A stretch of DNA of 64,000 nt from Pedobacter sp. PACM 27299 (GTDB lineage: Bacteria; Bacteroidota; Bacteroidia; Sphingobacteriales; Sphingobacteriaceae): the NCBI RefSeq assembly GCF_001412655.1, contig NZ_CP012996.1, positions 3,038,001-3,102,000 of the forward strand, in the 5' to 3' direction. Each line of letters starts with the position of its first letter. The stretch's first letter is position 1. The notes under the pieces were generated by a model, which saw nothing but the letters and a program-made list of their open reading frames with translations, searched no databases and had not been told where the DNA came from. This document shows positions 7,523-17,363 of this stretch, in pieces. Position numbers and translations under genes: made by a program.

Positions 7523-10500
7523 ATGAAAAAATTAACGATATACATCGTAGTGGCCACGCTTTGCCTAAATTTTAGCTCAATTGCGCAGGTCAAAACCCTA
7601 AATCTAAAAGGGAAAATAATAGATGAAAATGGAGTGCCAGTTGCCGGGATTAACCTTTCTATCAATGATACCAAAATCCACACGGTTACTAATAAGGATG
7701 GGATATTTGATCTTTTAAATGTTCAGTCAGGTTCAACTCTGAAAATTTCTGGAACAGGTTATAAAACTAAGCAATTACCAAATATCCAAAATTGGGATTT
7801 ACACCTTATGGTTGTACAAACAGACAATACTTATTTAAAAGAAGTTGAAATTGTTAGTACAGGTTATCAAAGTGTTCCGAAGGATCGGGCAACAGGCTCC
7901 TTCTCACAAGTTGATAATACATTAATTAATAGGTCAGTATCAACTAATATTTTGGATCGTTTGGATGGTGTTGCCAGTGGCGTAATATTTAATAAAAATA
8001 GACCTACAGATCTTCCTAATAACTCACTTATTACAATAAGAGGAAGAAGTACAATATTTGGAAATGCAAGCCCGCTAATCGTTATTGATAATTTTCCATA
8101 CGATGGGGATATTAATAATATAAACCCTAGTGATATAGAAACAATGACAATCTTAAAAGATGCGTCGGCGGCATCTGCATGGGGGGCAAGAAGTGGCAAT
8201 GGAGTGATCGTTATTACCACCAAACAAGGAAGATTGAATACTGCTCCAATTATTAGTTTTAACGTAAGTAGCACAATTGGCGAAAAACCAAATCTTTATT
8301 ACTCACCTCAGATTAGCTCAGTACAGTTCATAGATGCAGAGCAATTTCTTTTTAATAAAGGTGCTTTTGATTCTTATTTTGTTGACGGTTTTTCTGCGGT
8401 TTCACCCGCAGTATCGATATTTAGGTCAAAGAAAAATTTCGAGATAAATCAGGTAGATTCATTAAGTGCAATTAGCGCCTTAAAAGGTAATGATTATAGA
8501 AAGCAACTTTCTAAATATTTTTATAGAAATAGCATAAATCAGCAGTACCAAGCAAGTATAACTGGTGGCAGCGATAGCCAGAAATATTTTGTATCCGCAG
8601 GATTTGACCAAAACAAGTCAAGCCTAGTTGACAATGATTATAATAGAATCACCTTAAATGCGAGCAATACTTATTATTTCCTTCAAAAGAGATTAGAGTT
8701 TTTTTCCAATATAATTTATACTGGAAGTCAAACTAAAACAACCAATACATATGTTTCACCAACGCCATACAATTTGCTTGCTGACAATAATGGAACTTCG
8801 CTTCCTGTAGCTAATATTATCAGCATCCCCTATGCAAATACTGCTGGAAATGGTAAACTATTGGATTGGTTATACAAACCTCTGGACGAGCTTAATAATC
8901 ACTATAGTACACCCAAAACCAATTCAACCGATTATAGAATTAATCTTTCCCTTTCATATAATATAAAAAAAGGACTGAAAACATCAGTATTGTATGGTTA
9001 TGAAAAGGCCATAACTGACAGCAGAACATTAAATGAAGCCAATTCATATTATGCCAGGAATTTAATAAACACTTATTCGCGTATTGATCCAGCAACTGAC
9101 GAATTAACTTACCCTGTCCCATTAGGGTCAATACTAGATCAGGCATCATCACATCTTGAGTCTCACAATGGCAGAGTTCAGATTGGATATGACAATAATT
9201 GGGATAATCACACTTTAAGTGTGATAGCTGGAGCTGAAATCAGAAGTTTGAAGACAGACAATATTTTTACTCGGTTTTATGGCTATAATCCTCAAACTTT
9301 AACGAATCAAAATTCCGCAATCGACTTTACTGCTTTAAACCCCTTTTTTTATGGCTCAAACAGTGATCGTATTGGTATCGGAAGCGGAGCAAGTAACAGC
9401 ATAAACAATAATTTGTCTTATTATTTTAACGGCTCATATACTTTATTAAAAAAGTACATTATATCATTGAGCGCCAGAAAAGATGAATCCAATATATTTG
9501 GTGTTTCAACAAACCAGAAAGGTGTTCCACTCTGGAGTGCAGGCTTGGCTTGGGCTATAGATAAAGAGCATTTTTATCGTGTAAGCTGGTTGCAGGGTTT
9601 GAAGTTAAGATCAACATTTGGATATACTGGAAATGTAAGTAATAATCTCTCAGCATATTTAACCGCTCAATCTATTGGTTCTGTCAATTCTTACAATTCG
9701 CCTTATTCATCAATTATAAATCCCCCAAACCCATCCCTAAGATGGGAAAAAATAAGGAATATCAATTTTGGCTTAGATTTCAGAGCTTTAGATAATAGAC
9801 TAACAGGAAGCTTCGATTATTGGCAGAAAAAAGGAATTGATCTTATTGGCAATAGTCCAATTGCTCCTCAAACTGGAATTGTATTATATACAGGTAATTC
9901 GGCCAATACTTTTACAAAGGGTGTCGATGTTCAAATTAATAGCATAAACATTAACAAAGCTGTTAAATGGTATACTACCCTTATATATAATTATACAAGT
10001 AGTAAAGTAACTGATTATAAAGTCTCAAATGGGACTAATTTAGATATTGTATCTGCTAATTACAATAATCCGCTAAAAGGATATCCTTATTATTCGATTT
10101 TCAGTTTTAGGTATGGAGGATTGGATAGCCAGGGCAATCCAATAGGTTATCTAAACGGCAATCCGAGTAATAATTATAGTAAAATTTCTAATTCTTCCAA
10201 CCGGGAGGAGCTTGTTTATAATGGCTCAGCTACCCCGACAAGTTTTGGAAGTTTACGGAATACCTTCCTTTTTAGAAATTTTGACTTTTCTTTCGTTTTA
10301 TCTTATAGGCTCGGATATTACTTTCGACGTTATTCGCTAGATAATGGAGCCTTGTATTCTACTGTATATGGAGGAGGATATGAATCAAATACTGATTATG
10401 ACCTAAGATGGCAGAAGAGTGGTGATGAATTAAAAACTAATGTTCCATCATTAATTTTTCCGGCAGATAATTCAAGAGACAACTTATATAAATACTCAGA

Positions 10501-10723
10501 GGTTTTAGTGGAAAAGGCTGATAATATTCGCTTGCAGGATGTTAGATTAGGATATACTTTTTCTAAACGCAATAATCTGCCTTTAAAAAACCTGAACATA
10601 TTCCTTTATCTAAATAACGCTGGTATTATATGGCGTGCTAATAGATTTCATTTAGACCCTGATTATCCAGCAGGTATACCAGCTGTCAAAACAATCGCCA
10701 TCGGCTTGAAAACAGACCTATAG
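7523..10723 (+). CDS. SusC/RagA-family TonB-dependent outer membrane transporter
   Basis: A 1066-residue outer membrane transporter. In order it has a signal peptide (to SSIAQ, about residue 21), a carboxypeptidase-regulatory-like beta domain (about 27-90, LKGKIIDENGVPVAGINLSI), a TonB plug domain (about 115-240, with TIRGRSTIFG and the conserved LKDASAASAWGARSGNGVI), then a long beta-barrel. There is no N-terminal STN signalling domain, so direct sigma/FecR signalling is not supported. A SusD-like gene follows by 24 bp and a TlpA-like gene after that, forming one operon. The substrate is not deducible; no glycosidase is nearby. Confidence 0.92.
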   Translation: MKKLTIYIVVATLCLNFSSIAQVKTLNLKGKIIDENGVPVAGINLSINDTKIHTVTNKDGIFDLLNVQSGSTLKISGTGYKTKQLPNIQNWDLHLMVVQTDNTYLKEVEIVSTGYQSVPKDRATGSFSQVDNTLINRSVSTNILDRLDGVASGVIFNKNRPTDLPNNSLITIRGRSTIFGNASPLIVIDNFPYDGDINNINPSDIETMTILKDASAASAWGARSGNGVIVITTKQGRLNTAPIISFNVSSTIGEKPNLYYSPQISSVQFIDAEQFLFNKGAFDSYFVDGFSAVSPAVSIFRSKKNFEINQVDSLSAISALKGNDYRKQLSKYFYRNSINQQYQASITGGSDSQKYFVSAGFDQNKSSLVDNDYNRITLNASNTYYFLQKRLEFFSNIIYTGSQTKTTNTYVSPTPYNLLADNNGTSLPVANIISIPYANTAGNGKLLDWLYKPLDELNNHYSTPKTNSTDYRINLSLSYNIKKGLKTSVLYGYEKAITDSRTLNEANSYYARNLINTYSRIDPATDELTYPVPLGSILDQASSHLESHNGRVQIGYDNNWDNHTLSVIAGAEIRSLKTDNIFTRFYGYNPQTLTNQNSAIDFTALNPFFYGSNSDRIGIGSGASNSINNNLSYYFNGSYTLLKKYIISLSARKDESNIFGVSTNQKGVPLWSAGLAWAIDKEHFYRVSWLQGLKLRSTFGYTGNVSNNLSAYLTAQSIGSVNSYNSPYSSIINPPNPSLRWEKIRNINFGLDFRALDNRLTGSFDYWQKKGIDLIGNSPIAPQTGIVLYTGNSANTFTKGVDVQINSININKAVKWYTTLIYNYTSSKVTDYKVSNGTNLDIVSANYNNPLKGYPYYSIFSFRYGGLDSQGNPIGYLNGNPSNNYSKISNSSNREELVYNGSATPTSFGSLRNTFLFRNFDFSFVLSYRLGYYFRRYSLDNGALYSTVYGGGYESNTDYDLRWQKSGDELKTNVPSLIFPADNSRDNLYKYSEVLVEKADNIRLQDVRLGYTFSKRNNLPLKNLNIFLYLNNAGIIWRANRFHLDPDYPAGIPAVKTIAIGLKTDL

Positions 10724-10747
10724 TTTTTACATTAAATATTTAGACGG

Positions 10748-12148
10748 ATGAAAAATCTTAAAAATTGGATTCTACTTGTTTCCATAATTATTTTATCAAG
10801 TGGTTGTAAGAAAACAGATTTTCTTGATAAAAAACCAAGCTCAGATATATTACAACCTACAACCTTAAAAGAGTTTGAGCAACTTTTAGATAATAACGCC
10901 TTTGTAATGAACTTTACCGGGGCTTTATCTCAAATGGGTGCCGACGACTATTATATAAGTAATGCTGATTGGCAAACTGCTTCATCAACTGAACGCAATT
11001 CATACATATGGGCAAAAGATATATATAATGGGGACGTAGCAATACCAGATTGGAATAAATTGTACAGCCAGGTATTTTATTGTAATGTTGTTTTAGAAGG
11101 GCTAGCAAAAAACAACTTATTAAATACAGCAGATGGACAATTTTTAAAAGGATGGGCACTTTTTGCACGTGCTTTTGCATTTTATGATCTAGCTCGAACC
11201 TTTTGTAAATCATATGACCGGAATACAGCGTCTTCTGATTTAGGCTTGCCATTACGTTTAAATTCAGGGATTGACTATCTGGAAAAGCGATCTACATTAC
11301 AAAAAACAATAGACCAGATTTTTACTGATCTAAATACATGCTTGAACATACTCCCGTCCGGCAGACCTAGTACAAACCTGAACCGACCATCTAAAATAGC
11401 TGTTTATGCGCTTTTTGCTAGAATTAACCTTGATCTACGGGACTATGTTCAAGCTGAAGGTAATGCAACTAAGGCTTTGAATTTATACGGTACATTAATG
11501 GATTATAATAATTTAAACATTAATGCTTCCATACCATTCTCAAAGTATAATGAAGAGCTGATTTATTACTCAACTCAGGTTAACAACTACAGCTCATTAA
11601 CTATAACATCTGCATCAACCAAGGCTAAGGTTTTACCAGAATTAATTAATCTCTACTCGCCAAATGATCTACGTAAGGCATTATACTTTCGGTTGCTATC
11701 TGATGGTAGTTATGGAAAAAAAATAGGATATAACGGTTATGGAAATTATCACTTTACAGGACTTGCTACGGACGAACTTTTTTTGATAAAGGCAGAATGT
11801 ATGGCGAGGCGTGGAGATATACAAAGTTCAATGGATTTTTTAAATCAGTTAATTGTTAAAAGATGGAAGCCAAACGCGACTGTTCCAGCAGTTCCGTATC
11901 TCCCTATCACAGCTGCAAATGGTAAAGATGCTTTAGACAAAATTCTTTTAGAAAGGAGAAAGGAGCTGGTTTGGCGTGGGCTAAGATGGCAAGATTTGAA
12001 ACGTCTCAATAAAGAAGGTGCAAATATAACCCTAAAACGCTCTATGAACGGCGTGGATTATATACTACCCCCCAATGATCCCCGCTATGTTTTCCCAATT
12101 CCAGACGATGAAATTGCGTTAAGTGGCTTAGAACAAAATATCCGTTAA
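10748..12148 (+). CDS. SusD/RagB-family outer membrane lipoprotein
   Basis: A 466-residue surface lipoprotein with lipobox LSSGC (Cys20) and the family's early motif FLDKKPSSDI. Helical TPR-like repeats follow, and the C-terminus has the typical ILLERRKELVWRGLRWQDLKR and the ending VFPIPDDEIALSG. It acts as the substrate-binding lid on the SusC barrel encoded just upstream. It is somewhat shorter than many SusD proteins (about 500-600 residues). The substrate is unknown. Confidence 0.9.
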   Translation: MKNLKNWILLVSIIILSSGCKKTDFLDKKPSSDILQPTTLKEFEQLLDNNAFVMNFTGALSQMGADDYYISNADWQTASSTERNSYIWAKDIYNGDVAIPDWNKLYSQVFYCNVVLEGLAKNNLLNTADGQFLKGWALFARAFAFYDLARTFCKSYDRNTASSDLGLPLRLNSGIDYLEKRSTLQKTIDQIFTDLNTCLNILPSGRPSTNLNRPSKIAVYALFARINLDLRDYVQAEGNATKALNLYGTLMDYNNLNINASIPFSKYNEELIYYSTQVNNYSSLTITSASTKAKVLPELINLYSPNDLRKALYFRLLSDGSYGKKIGYNGYGNYHFTGLATDELFLIKAECMARRGDIQSSMDFLNQLIVKRWKPNATVPAVPYLPITAANGKDALDKILLERRKELVWRGLRWQDLKRLNKEGANITLKRSMNGVDYILPPNDPRYVFPIPDDEIALSGLEQNIR

Positions 12149-12166
12149 TCCCTCATTAAAAATATT

Positions 12167-13621
12167 ATGAAAAATATAATTATAGTAATCGGCTTCCTTT
12201 TCATTTCCAATTCTATTGCATTTGCCAATAAATGCAACAAAAATTACACATTAATAACTATCTCAGGGTACATTTCAGACCAAAATATCAAATCCTTCGA
12301 TAAACTACCTGAAATTTGGTATTATGATCATTTCAATATTAATCAAGCCAATAGCGGACAGATCTTACCTGTGATTATAAAGAATAATAAATTTACAATT
12401 CGTATAAAGCCAAATGGAGAAGTTGGCTATTTTAAATTTAGAGGGAAGTATATTAATTCAATTTGTCTTGATTTATTCTTAGTTCAACCTGGTGATAGTA
12501 TTTACATAAGCATGAATAGTAATGGGAATATCCACTTTACTGGAAAGGGGATAGAAAAAATTCAATTCCAGCAATATGTAGGTACATTAAAAAATAATGC
12601 TCGTTCAAAAAACTTTATGGATAACGACGCTGAAAGTATCCCATATTATGTTGCAACAGCGCGAGAAAACCTAAAATTAGCTATGGATTCTCTCAAAGCA
12701 CTTTCTCATTTATTGCCCAATAATGTATATAATGTTTTGAAGTACAATACAGCAAGCGAAATCAATTCAAATCTTTTAGTTAACCTTTCTGGAATTTATG
12801 GAGGTATGGATTCCAATAAAAAGGTGTTAATTTTAGATGAACTAGCCTTAATAAATAGAGTTCAGACAGCTTTTGCAACTACAGATTACTTTGTAATCGA
12901 CAATTCCTTTGTATATACTCAGTATCTTTTCGATTTTCAAAAACGATATTATAAATTATTAAGTGGAGATATTTTCAATTCTATACCTTGTGAAACTGTT
13001 TATAATGTTATAAAAAAGAATTTTGATGACCTTCTACGAGACAAATTAATTGAATTGACTTTCCTAAATTATGCCCAACAGCCAGGAGTTAATGAATTAA
13101 TATCTAATGCACTCTCAGTTGTAAAAGATTCTGCTTGTTTAAACACAATTAAACAATTCAAGAACGCAAGAATGGAAGGTGAAAAGGCTTTCAATTTTTC
13201 ATTTGAAGATTCAAAGGGTAAAAAAATCACTTTAAATGATTTAAAAGGGAAAGTTGTGATCTTAGATACTTGGTTCAATGGTTGTTTAGGATGCGTTGGA
13301 CTCGCAAGGAGGATGGAGCCAATTATTGATAAATACAAAAACAATCCTGATATTATTTTTTTAGGTGTTAATGTGGATCAAGATAGAAAAAGGTTCATTG
13401 ATGGAATGAACAGTGGATTATATGGAGCAAAACAAACAGTTTATGCCTTTACTTCGGGTAAAGGTCAACATGATCCATTTTTATTATATTATCAATACTC
13501 AAGTTTTCCTAATTTGTTACTTATAGATAAACAAGGATATGTAATATCCTCAAATCCTGTCCGCCCAATTGATAACAAAACTACACAAGAATTTATGAAC
13601 CTAATTGATAAAAACCTTTAA
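12167..13621 (+). CDS. TlpA-like thioredoxin-fold lipoprotein/periplasmic protein
   Basis: A 484-residue exported protein: signal peptide (to about residue 20), a 320-residue N-terminal beta/helical region like the DUF4369-type extension of Bacteroidetes TlpA proteins, and a C-terminal thioredoxin domain (about 340-480) with redox motif CLGC (residues 373-376). PNLLLIDKQG provides the cis-Pro region. It is the last gene of the susC-susD operon (18-bp gap). The MauE-like gene on the other strand suggests a shared thiol-redox theme. It could act as a periplasmic disulfide reductase. Confidence 0.85.
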   Translation: MKNIIIVIGFLFISNSIAFANKCNKNYTLITISGYISDQNIKSFDKLPEIWYYDHFNINQANSGQILPVIIKNNKFTIRIKPNGEVGYFKFRGKYINSICLDLFLVQPGDSIYISMNSNGNIHFTGKGIEKIQFQQYVGTLKNNARSKNFMDNDAESIPYYVATARENLKLAMDSLKALSHLLPNNVYNVLKYNTASEINSNLLVNLSGIYGGMDSNKKVLILDELALINRVQTAFATTDYFVIDNSFVYTQYLFDFQKRYYKLLSGDIFNSIPCETVYNVIKKNFDDLLRDKLIELTFLNYAQQPGVNELISNALSVVKDSACLNTIKQFKNARMEGEKAFNFSFEDSKGKKITLNDLKGKVVILDTWFNGCLGCVGLARRMEPIIDKYKNNPDIIFLGVNVDQDRKRFIDGMNSGLYGAKQTVYAFTSGKGQHDPFLLYYQYSSFPNLLLIDKQGYVISSNPVRPIDNKTTQEFMNLIDKNL

Positions 13622-13698
13622 CTCGTTTGATTTTTAGCTTAAAGTTATTACTAATAAACTATAAGATTCGTTACCCCTATGAAAATACGAACAATTAG

Positions 13699-13785
13699 CT
13701 ATTTATGATTTATCAAGTATTGACAGCCTGCATCTGCAGGCCGTCAAAAATTAGGCATCTGTATACTTGCATTATTAAACACATA
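13699..13785 (-). pseudogene. Remnant of a DUF6520-like gene
   Basis: Read on the minus strand this stretch gives YVFNNAS..., a stop, RPADAGCQ and INHK, then a stop. The intact neighbour at 13826-14131 has YVLSNAS, QPAEAGCQ and IANHK in the same order. At DNA level both share a ttgaca-cctgc...gcaggc-gtc block and ttaaacacata/cttaacacata. It is a degenerate partial copy of the neighbour, left by tandem duplication. Confidence 0.6.
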
Positions 13786-13825
13786 TAGAAAAGGCTCTTG
13801 CAGTTAAATGCAAGAGCCTTTTCTA
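13786..13825. terminator. Bidirectional terminator between convergent operons
   Basis: A perfect 17-bp stem, tagaaaaggctcttgca with its complement, encloses a 6-nt loop (gttaaa). A/T-rich arms on both sides suit termination in both directions. It separates the susCD-tlpA operon from the DUF6520 gene and abuts the latter's stop codon (13826). Confidence 0.8.
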
Positions 13826-14131
13826 TTAAGGTTGTACCCATAATCCCAAACCATCAGATTGATAGCTTGGTGTTGCTGGTAAGGAATTAGGATTCAACGT
13901 TGGTCCCCTGTCTGAAGTAAAGCCAATAACGCATTTATGGTTTGCTATATCTTGACAACCTGCTTCCGCAGGCTGTCCTGAACCTGTATATTTGGTGTAA
14001 GTACTAGCGTTACTTAACACATAATAAATAGTGGCAAATTTTGTGTTTGCCGAAGTACTTTTAAATGCACTAAACCCAATATCTGAAACACCTACCATAA
14101 GTGCAACAGCGATTTTTTGATAATTTTTCAT
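13826..14131 (-). CDS. DUF6520-family small exported protein
   Basis: A 101-residue protein with an N-terminal hydrophobic signal (QKIAVALMVGVSDIGFSAF), a Tyr/Thr-rich middle and a Cys pair (AGCQ...KCVIG). This layout matches the small DUF6520 proteins common in Sphingobacteriaceae beside MauE-like and TlpA genes. The function of the family is unknown. The two cysteines could form a disulfide handled by the nearby redox proteins. The MauE-like gene lies 12 bp upstream in the same direction. Confidence 0.6.
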   Translation of the reverse strand: MKNYQKIAVALMVGVSDIGFSAFKSTSANTKFATIYYVLSNASTYTKYTGSGQPAEAGCQDIANHKCVIGFTSDRGPTLNPNSLPATPSYQSDGLGLWVQP

Positions 14132-14143
14132 TGCTTTTGGTTG

Positions 14144-14602
14144 TTAAGATTTAACATTTTTTTTGCTAATCCTGAGTGCAAATGCGGCTATCCCCATAAA
14201 GGCGAGATTAAACCAGATATGTTGTCCCCAGGTGAACGAATTGATAATTAAATTGCAATGACAGGGAAGTTTTTCAGCCCACAATAGCATGCTAGAAATA
14301 TATATAGTAAATACAGACATAACTCCTATAAAACCTAAAAGCCCAATTTTAATTGTTTTTGGAACAATTAATAATATAGAAACTGTGATTTCTACCAAAG
14401 GAACGAGCAAGCCAATAAGCCCCGCATATGATCCAATGAGAGATACCCTCATTAAGCCTTTAACAAAAGTATTATAATCAGCTAATTTGCTATAAGCAGA
14501 AGATAAAAACAAAAAAATGCACGCCAGACAAATACAAAATATTACTATCTCTTTGGTGTTTTCTTGAAATTTGGATGCTTCTTTTACTAATTTAGTTCCC
14601 AT
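14144..14602 (-). CDS. MauE/DoxX-like redox-associated membrane protein
   Basis: A 152-residue integral membrane protein with four hydrophobic segments (about residues 20-38, 55-75, 82-105, 125-145) and the MauE-type motif LPCHCN between segments 3 and 4. MauE-like proteins are linked to disulfide chemistry in the periplasm. It is co-directional with the DUF6520 gene (12-bp gap) and faces the TlpA operon, suggesting a joint thiol-redox function. The precise partner is unknown. Confidence 0.7.
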   Translation of the reverse strand: MGTKLVKEASKFQENTKEIVIFCICLACIFLFLSSAYSKLADYNTFVKGLMRVSLIGSYAGLIGLLVPLVEITVSILLIVPKTIKIGLLGFIGVMSVFTIYISSMLLWAEKLPCHCNLIINSFTWGQHIWFNLAFMGIAAFALRISKKNVKS

Positions 14603-14859
14603 AACTCAGTAGCAATTGATCTATCAATGTGTAATTTGGGTTAACCCCTCAGCAGGTGCGTAACCTGCTTTTTCTAAGAATACTCTTTGTCACGGCTTTC
14701 CTTTCTTTTTTAAATGAAAATTTGAACGAACTGTAAATTAAAGTTCGGTTGTAAATGAAAAAAAACACCAGACATTTGGGGTAAAAAAATCGGGCTTTTG
14801 TGTTAGAAAAAGGGGATAAATGTCCGATTAAGAATATTATTGGCAGATTTTAATAACTC

Positions 14860-15441
14860 TCATTTCTTACGTAGCCTGCTCAAAGTTTTTACGTTTATTT
14901 TAAGATATTGGGCTATATGTTGGATTTCTAACCTTTTATATATGTCGGGATACAATTTCTCCAGTTTTTTTACCCTTTCATATGCTGGATATCTAAAGTC
15001 TGCCAAATATTGCAACCGAAGCTTATCATAATGGCTCCTAATATTCTCAGTTAGTAATTCAACATCAGGAAATTCATTTTTCAGCATCGTAAAATCTGCA
15101 AAAGGTATCCCAACGAAGTGAGTATCTTCTAAAAGCATGATATAACTTTGCGATGGTTCCCTGCTGAATAAGCCAGGAGTGGTGTATGGAAAATCTCTTT
15201 CAAACCAAAAATTTGTGGTAGTCTCTTCAAGTGTAAGTGGATCAACAAACAGTTCAATAGCAGACCCATGATATATAAACAATCCAGATTCCTGGATCTG
15301 CTTGTAACTTAATACTCTTGTACCCTTTTTATAGGTGACTTCATATAATTTCTCCTGGACTTTTATTTTAAATCCAGAGGAGATTTGAGGGTAGTACCTT
15401 TCAAATTCCTCGAATAACATTTTATATGCTGGATTAGTCAT
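14860..15441 (-). CDS. Crp/Fnr-family transcriptional regulator
   Basis: A 193-residue regulator with an N-terminal cyclic-nucleotide-binding-like beta roll (about 20-120) and a short C-terminal winged helix (about 150-193, IQHIAQYLKINVKTLSRLRK). No cysteine cluster for an Fe-S centre is seen, so an FNR-type oxygen sensor is unlikely. It lies 258 bp upstream of the MauE-like gene on the same strand, with a 7-bp hairpin (14651-14669) in the gap. It probably controls the cargo II genes, inferred from adjacency and from similar clusters. Confidence 0.8.
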   Translation of the reverse strand: MTNPAYKMLFEEFERYYPQISSGFKIKVQEKLYEVTYKKGTRVLSYKQIQESGLFIYHGSAIELFVDPLTLEETTTNFWFERDFPYTTPGLFSREPSQSYIMLLEDTHFVGIPFADFTMLKNEFPDVELLTENIRSHYDKLRLQYLADFRYPAYERVKKLEKLYPDIYKRLEIQHIAQYLKINVKTLSRLRKK

Positions 15442-15721
15442 CTGCTCTTATGCCGTTTACCGAAAGTAAAAAGTCAATTGTTAATCATACCGGTTTATAA
15501 ATTCATAGTAGTCACTTTTTTCTTGAAAAAACTTGCATCCTGTTAACTGCTTAATAAAGTTCATTTTGTTCAAGAAATTTCATTAACAACGGCAATAAAC
15601 AAATTTTTAATCATCAATTTGCATGACACTTTACTTTGCAAAATCTGTAACATTGCCCTAAAATGAGGCTCAAATGGGCTTTAAACGTTGATTTTAGGTG
15701 ACAAAAATAAATTACTTATTT

Positions 15722-15739
15722 TATCACTTTATTGTGATA
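15722..15739. promoter_or_regulatory. Palindromic operator candidate
   Basis: TATCAC-N6-GTGATA is a perfect 6-bp-arm inverted repeat about 100 bp upstream of the gene at 15843. The polarity is opposite to a CRP site. The surrounding 15442-15842 gap shows no gene or other structure to me. Confidence 0.35.
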
Positions 15740-15842
15740 TTTACTATAGTTGTTGCACGCTGCTGAAAATCAGATACTTGATGGCCTTTTGTGAGACTAT
15801 CAGCAATATGCAATTGGTTAGGAACGAGAAAGGAAAACACAA

Positions 15843-17096
15843 GTGATTGCTGGATTTATTCAAGTAGATGCCTTTATGGAGGCTGTCTCTGTGCTGAAAG
15901 AAAATTGTTGCCTGAATGATTCTTCAGGGCGCAATGGGAAAACTGTGTTATTTAGCATTTGGTCTGAACTCACCTGTGATTTAGAAACTAGAATAAATGA
16001 ACAGGATGATAAACTAGCCATGTTCATTAAAATGGCACAAAATACATTAACTGAATTTTCAAATAATTTATATCACCTTCATCAGCAATTTGAGCCTTGT
16101 AATGATAATTGTCGGTCAGACATTCAAGCTTGTCTCAAAGAAATAGGATTGCAGTCGGTGAAGAAATTAGAGGAATTATTTGATAACTATCCTGATCACT
16201 TTGACGTAAATGGCAATATTCCGTTTTGGCTAGTCTATAATAATAAGCAGGCTATACCGCTACATAAAACAATAATCCATAAAATGCAGGTTAAACATAT
16301 TGAACCTGACCTCATATTAATCTTGGATAGCTATCTAATCGGTCTTCATCACCCCGAAAATAATGCGATCAAATCCTGGAGGCAGTACCTTTACATGCAA
16401 AATTTGGTTGATGTACTAGTTGTTTATCTTGACCAGGCAGAGGTTGGAGAGACAATGAAATTGATCAAGCTCCTAATTGGTCAGAACTTTAATCCATTGC
16501 CTTTTTATGAATTTTTCCTTGAATACGCTGTTACAATAGTAAGTCCAGATATGCCATATGAGGATCAAGAGATGGAATGGCTGGTATTATTGAAAATCAT
16601 TGATAATATTAGACCAGAAATTAAAGATGGTTACAATACCGAGGTACCGACAATTTTGGAGTCAATTTCCAGTTATGTTCACCGGGAACTGGATATTATT
16701 TCAAAAATGAAAGCGGTTATTGCTCCATTTCCAACTGATGGTAAAGGGAAACGAGGCTCCAACTATTATTTTTCTGTTAGTACTACTATTGAAGAGCTAT
16801 TTTTTCTTTTACGGGTAATGCTCGAAGTCCACTTTATTAAAACCAGGTATAAAGCTAACCTTTATAGTTTCGTTGCCAATCACATTAAAACAGATCGGTC
16901 TAACAATCCCTCTGCACAATATATGAGGAATGTTTTTAGTATGAATAAGGTTGTTCCAATAAGGATTGTGAAAAAAATACGGTTTTGGCTTGTTGCGATG
17001 ATCACCTATATTGATACTCATTACACAGATTGTTTGAAATTATGGTTTCTTGGAATATTAACCATGCCTTACCTATTGGAATTTTTCGATCTATAA
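15843..17096 (+). CDS. ICE-borne hypothetical protein upstream of rteC
   Basis: A 417-residue soluble, mostly helical protein. Cys-rich patches occur near the N-terminus (ENCCLND, PCNDNCRSD). The C-terminal third (about 325-400, TTIEELFFLLRVMLEVHFIK) faintly resembles the ending of RteC-like proteins, but the match is too weak to name. The annotated GTG start could instead be the ATG at 15876. It is followed by a terminator and then rteC, so it is likely a separate transcription unit. I do not recognise the family. Confidence 0.5.
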   Translation: MIAGFIQVDAFMEAVSVLKENCCLNDSSGRNGKTVLFSIWSELTCDLETRINEQDDKLAMFIKMAQNTLTEFSNNLYHLHQQFEPCNDNCRSDIQACLKEIGLQSVKKLEELFDNYPDHFDVNGNIPFWLVYNNKQAIPLHKTIIHKMQVKHIEPDLILILDSYLIGLHHPENNAIKSWRQYLYMQNLVDVLVVYLDQAEVGETMKLIKLLIGQNFNPLPFYEFFLEYAVTIVSPDMPYEDQEMEWLVLLKIIDNIRPEIKDGYNTEVPTILESISSYVHRELDIISKMKAVIAPFPTDGKGKRGSNYYFSVSTTIEELFFLLRVMLEVHFIKTRYKANLYSFVANHIKTDRSNNPSAQYMRNVFSMNKVVPIRIVKKIRFWLVAMITYIDTHYTDCLKLWFLGILTMPYLLEFFDL

Positions 17097-17145
17097 CTTA
17101 TAATGTTTCTAGTCCGGTTATTTGGTTACATACCCTCTTAAGTTT

Positions 17146-17188
17146 AAGTGTGATTTTTTCTTTTACAGAGAAGGTCACGCTTTTTTTT
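17146..17188 (+). terminator. Terminator after the 417-residue gene
   Basis: aagtgtga (17146-17153) pairs with tcacgctt (17175-17182), one G-U pair, followed by eight T residues. It isolates the upstream gene from rteC. Confidence 0.7.
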
Positions 17189-17272
17189 GGGGTACGTAAA
17201 TAAAAATGAAAGACTAAAAGTGTAATGTAAAAATGCAGTTATCAATAGTTTTACAACGGATTAAGTTCCAAT

Positions 17273-17302
17273 GTGACACTTTTGGGGTGTCATCTGTGTC
17301 AC
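17273..17302. promoter_or_regulatory. Inverted GTGACAC/GTGTCAC operator candidate upstream of rteC
   Basis: gtgacac (17273-17279) and gtgtcac (17296-17302) form a perfect inverted repeat, with a third half-site gtgtca (17287-17292) between them, 60-90 bp before the rteC start. The same TGTCA core appears as tgtca-ca-tgaca at 18292-18303 before the tra operon, suggesting one regulator for both. Confidence 0.45.
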
Positions 17303-17363
17303 TTTCCAACTAGGTTAATTCTTTCCACTTTGGTTTTCTTTTTTAAATGTAAACTTATTAATT

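Noticed and set aside
14651..14669. Hairpin agcaggt/acctgct as terminator of the Crp/Fnr gene
   Set aside because: The T-run is on the plus strand, the wrong side for the minus-strand genes around it; kept only as a note.
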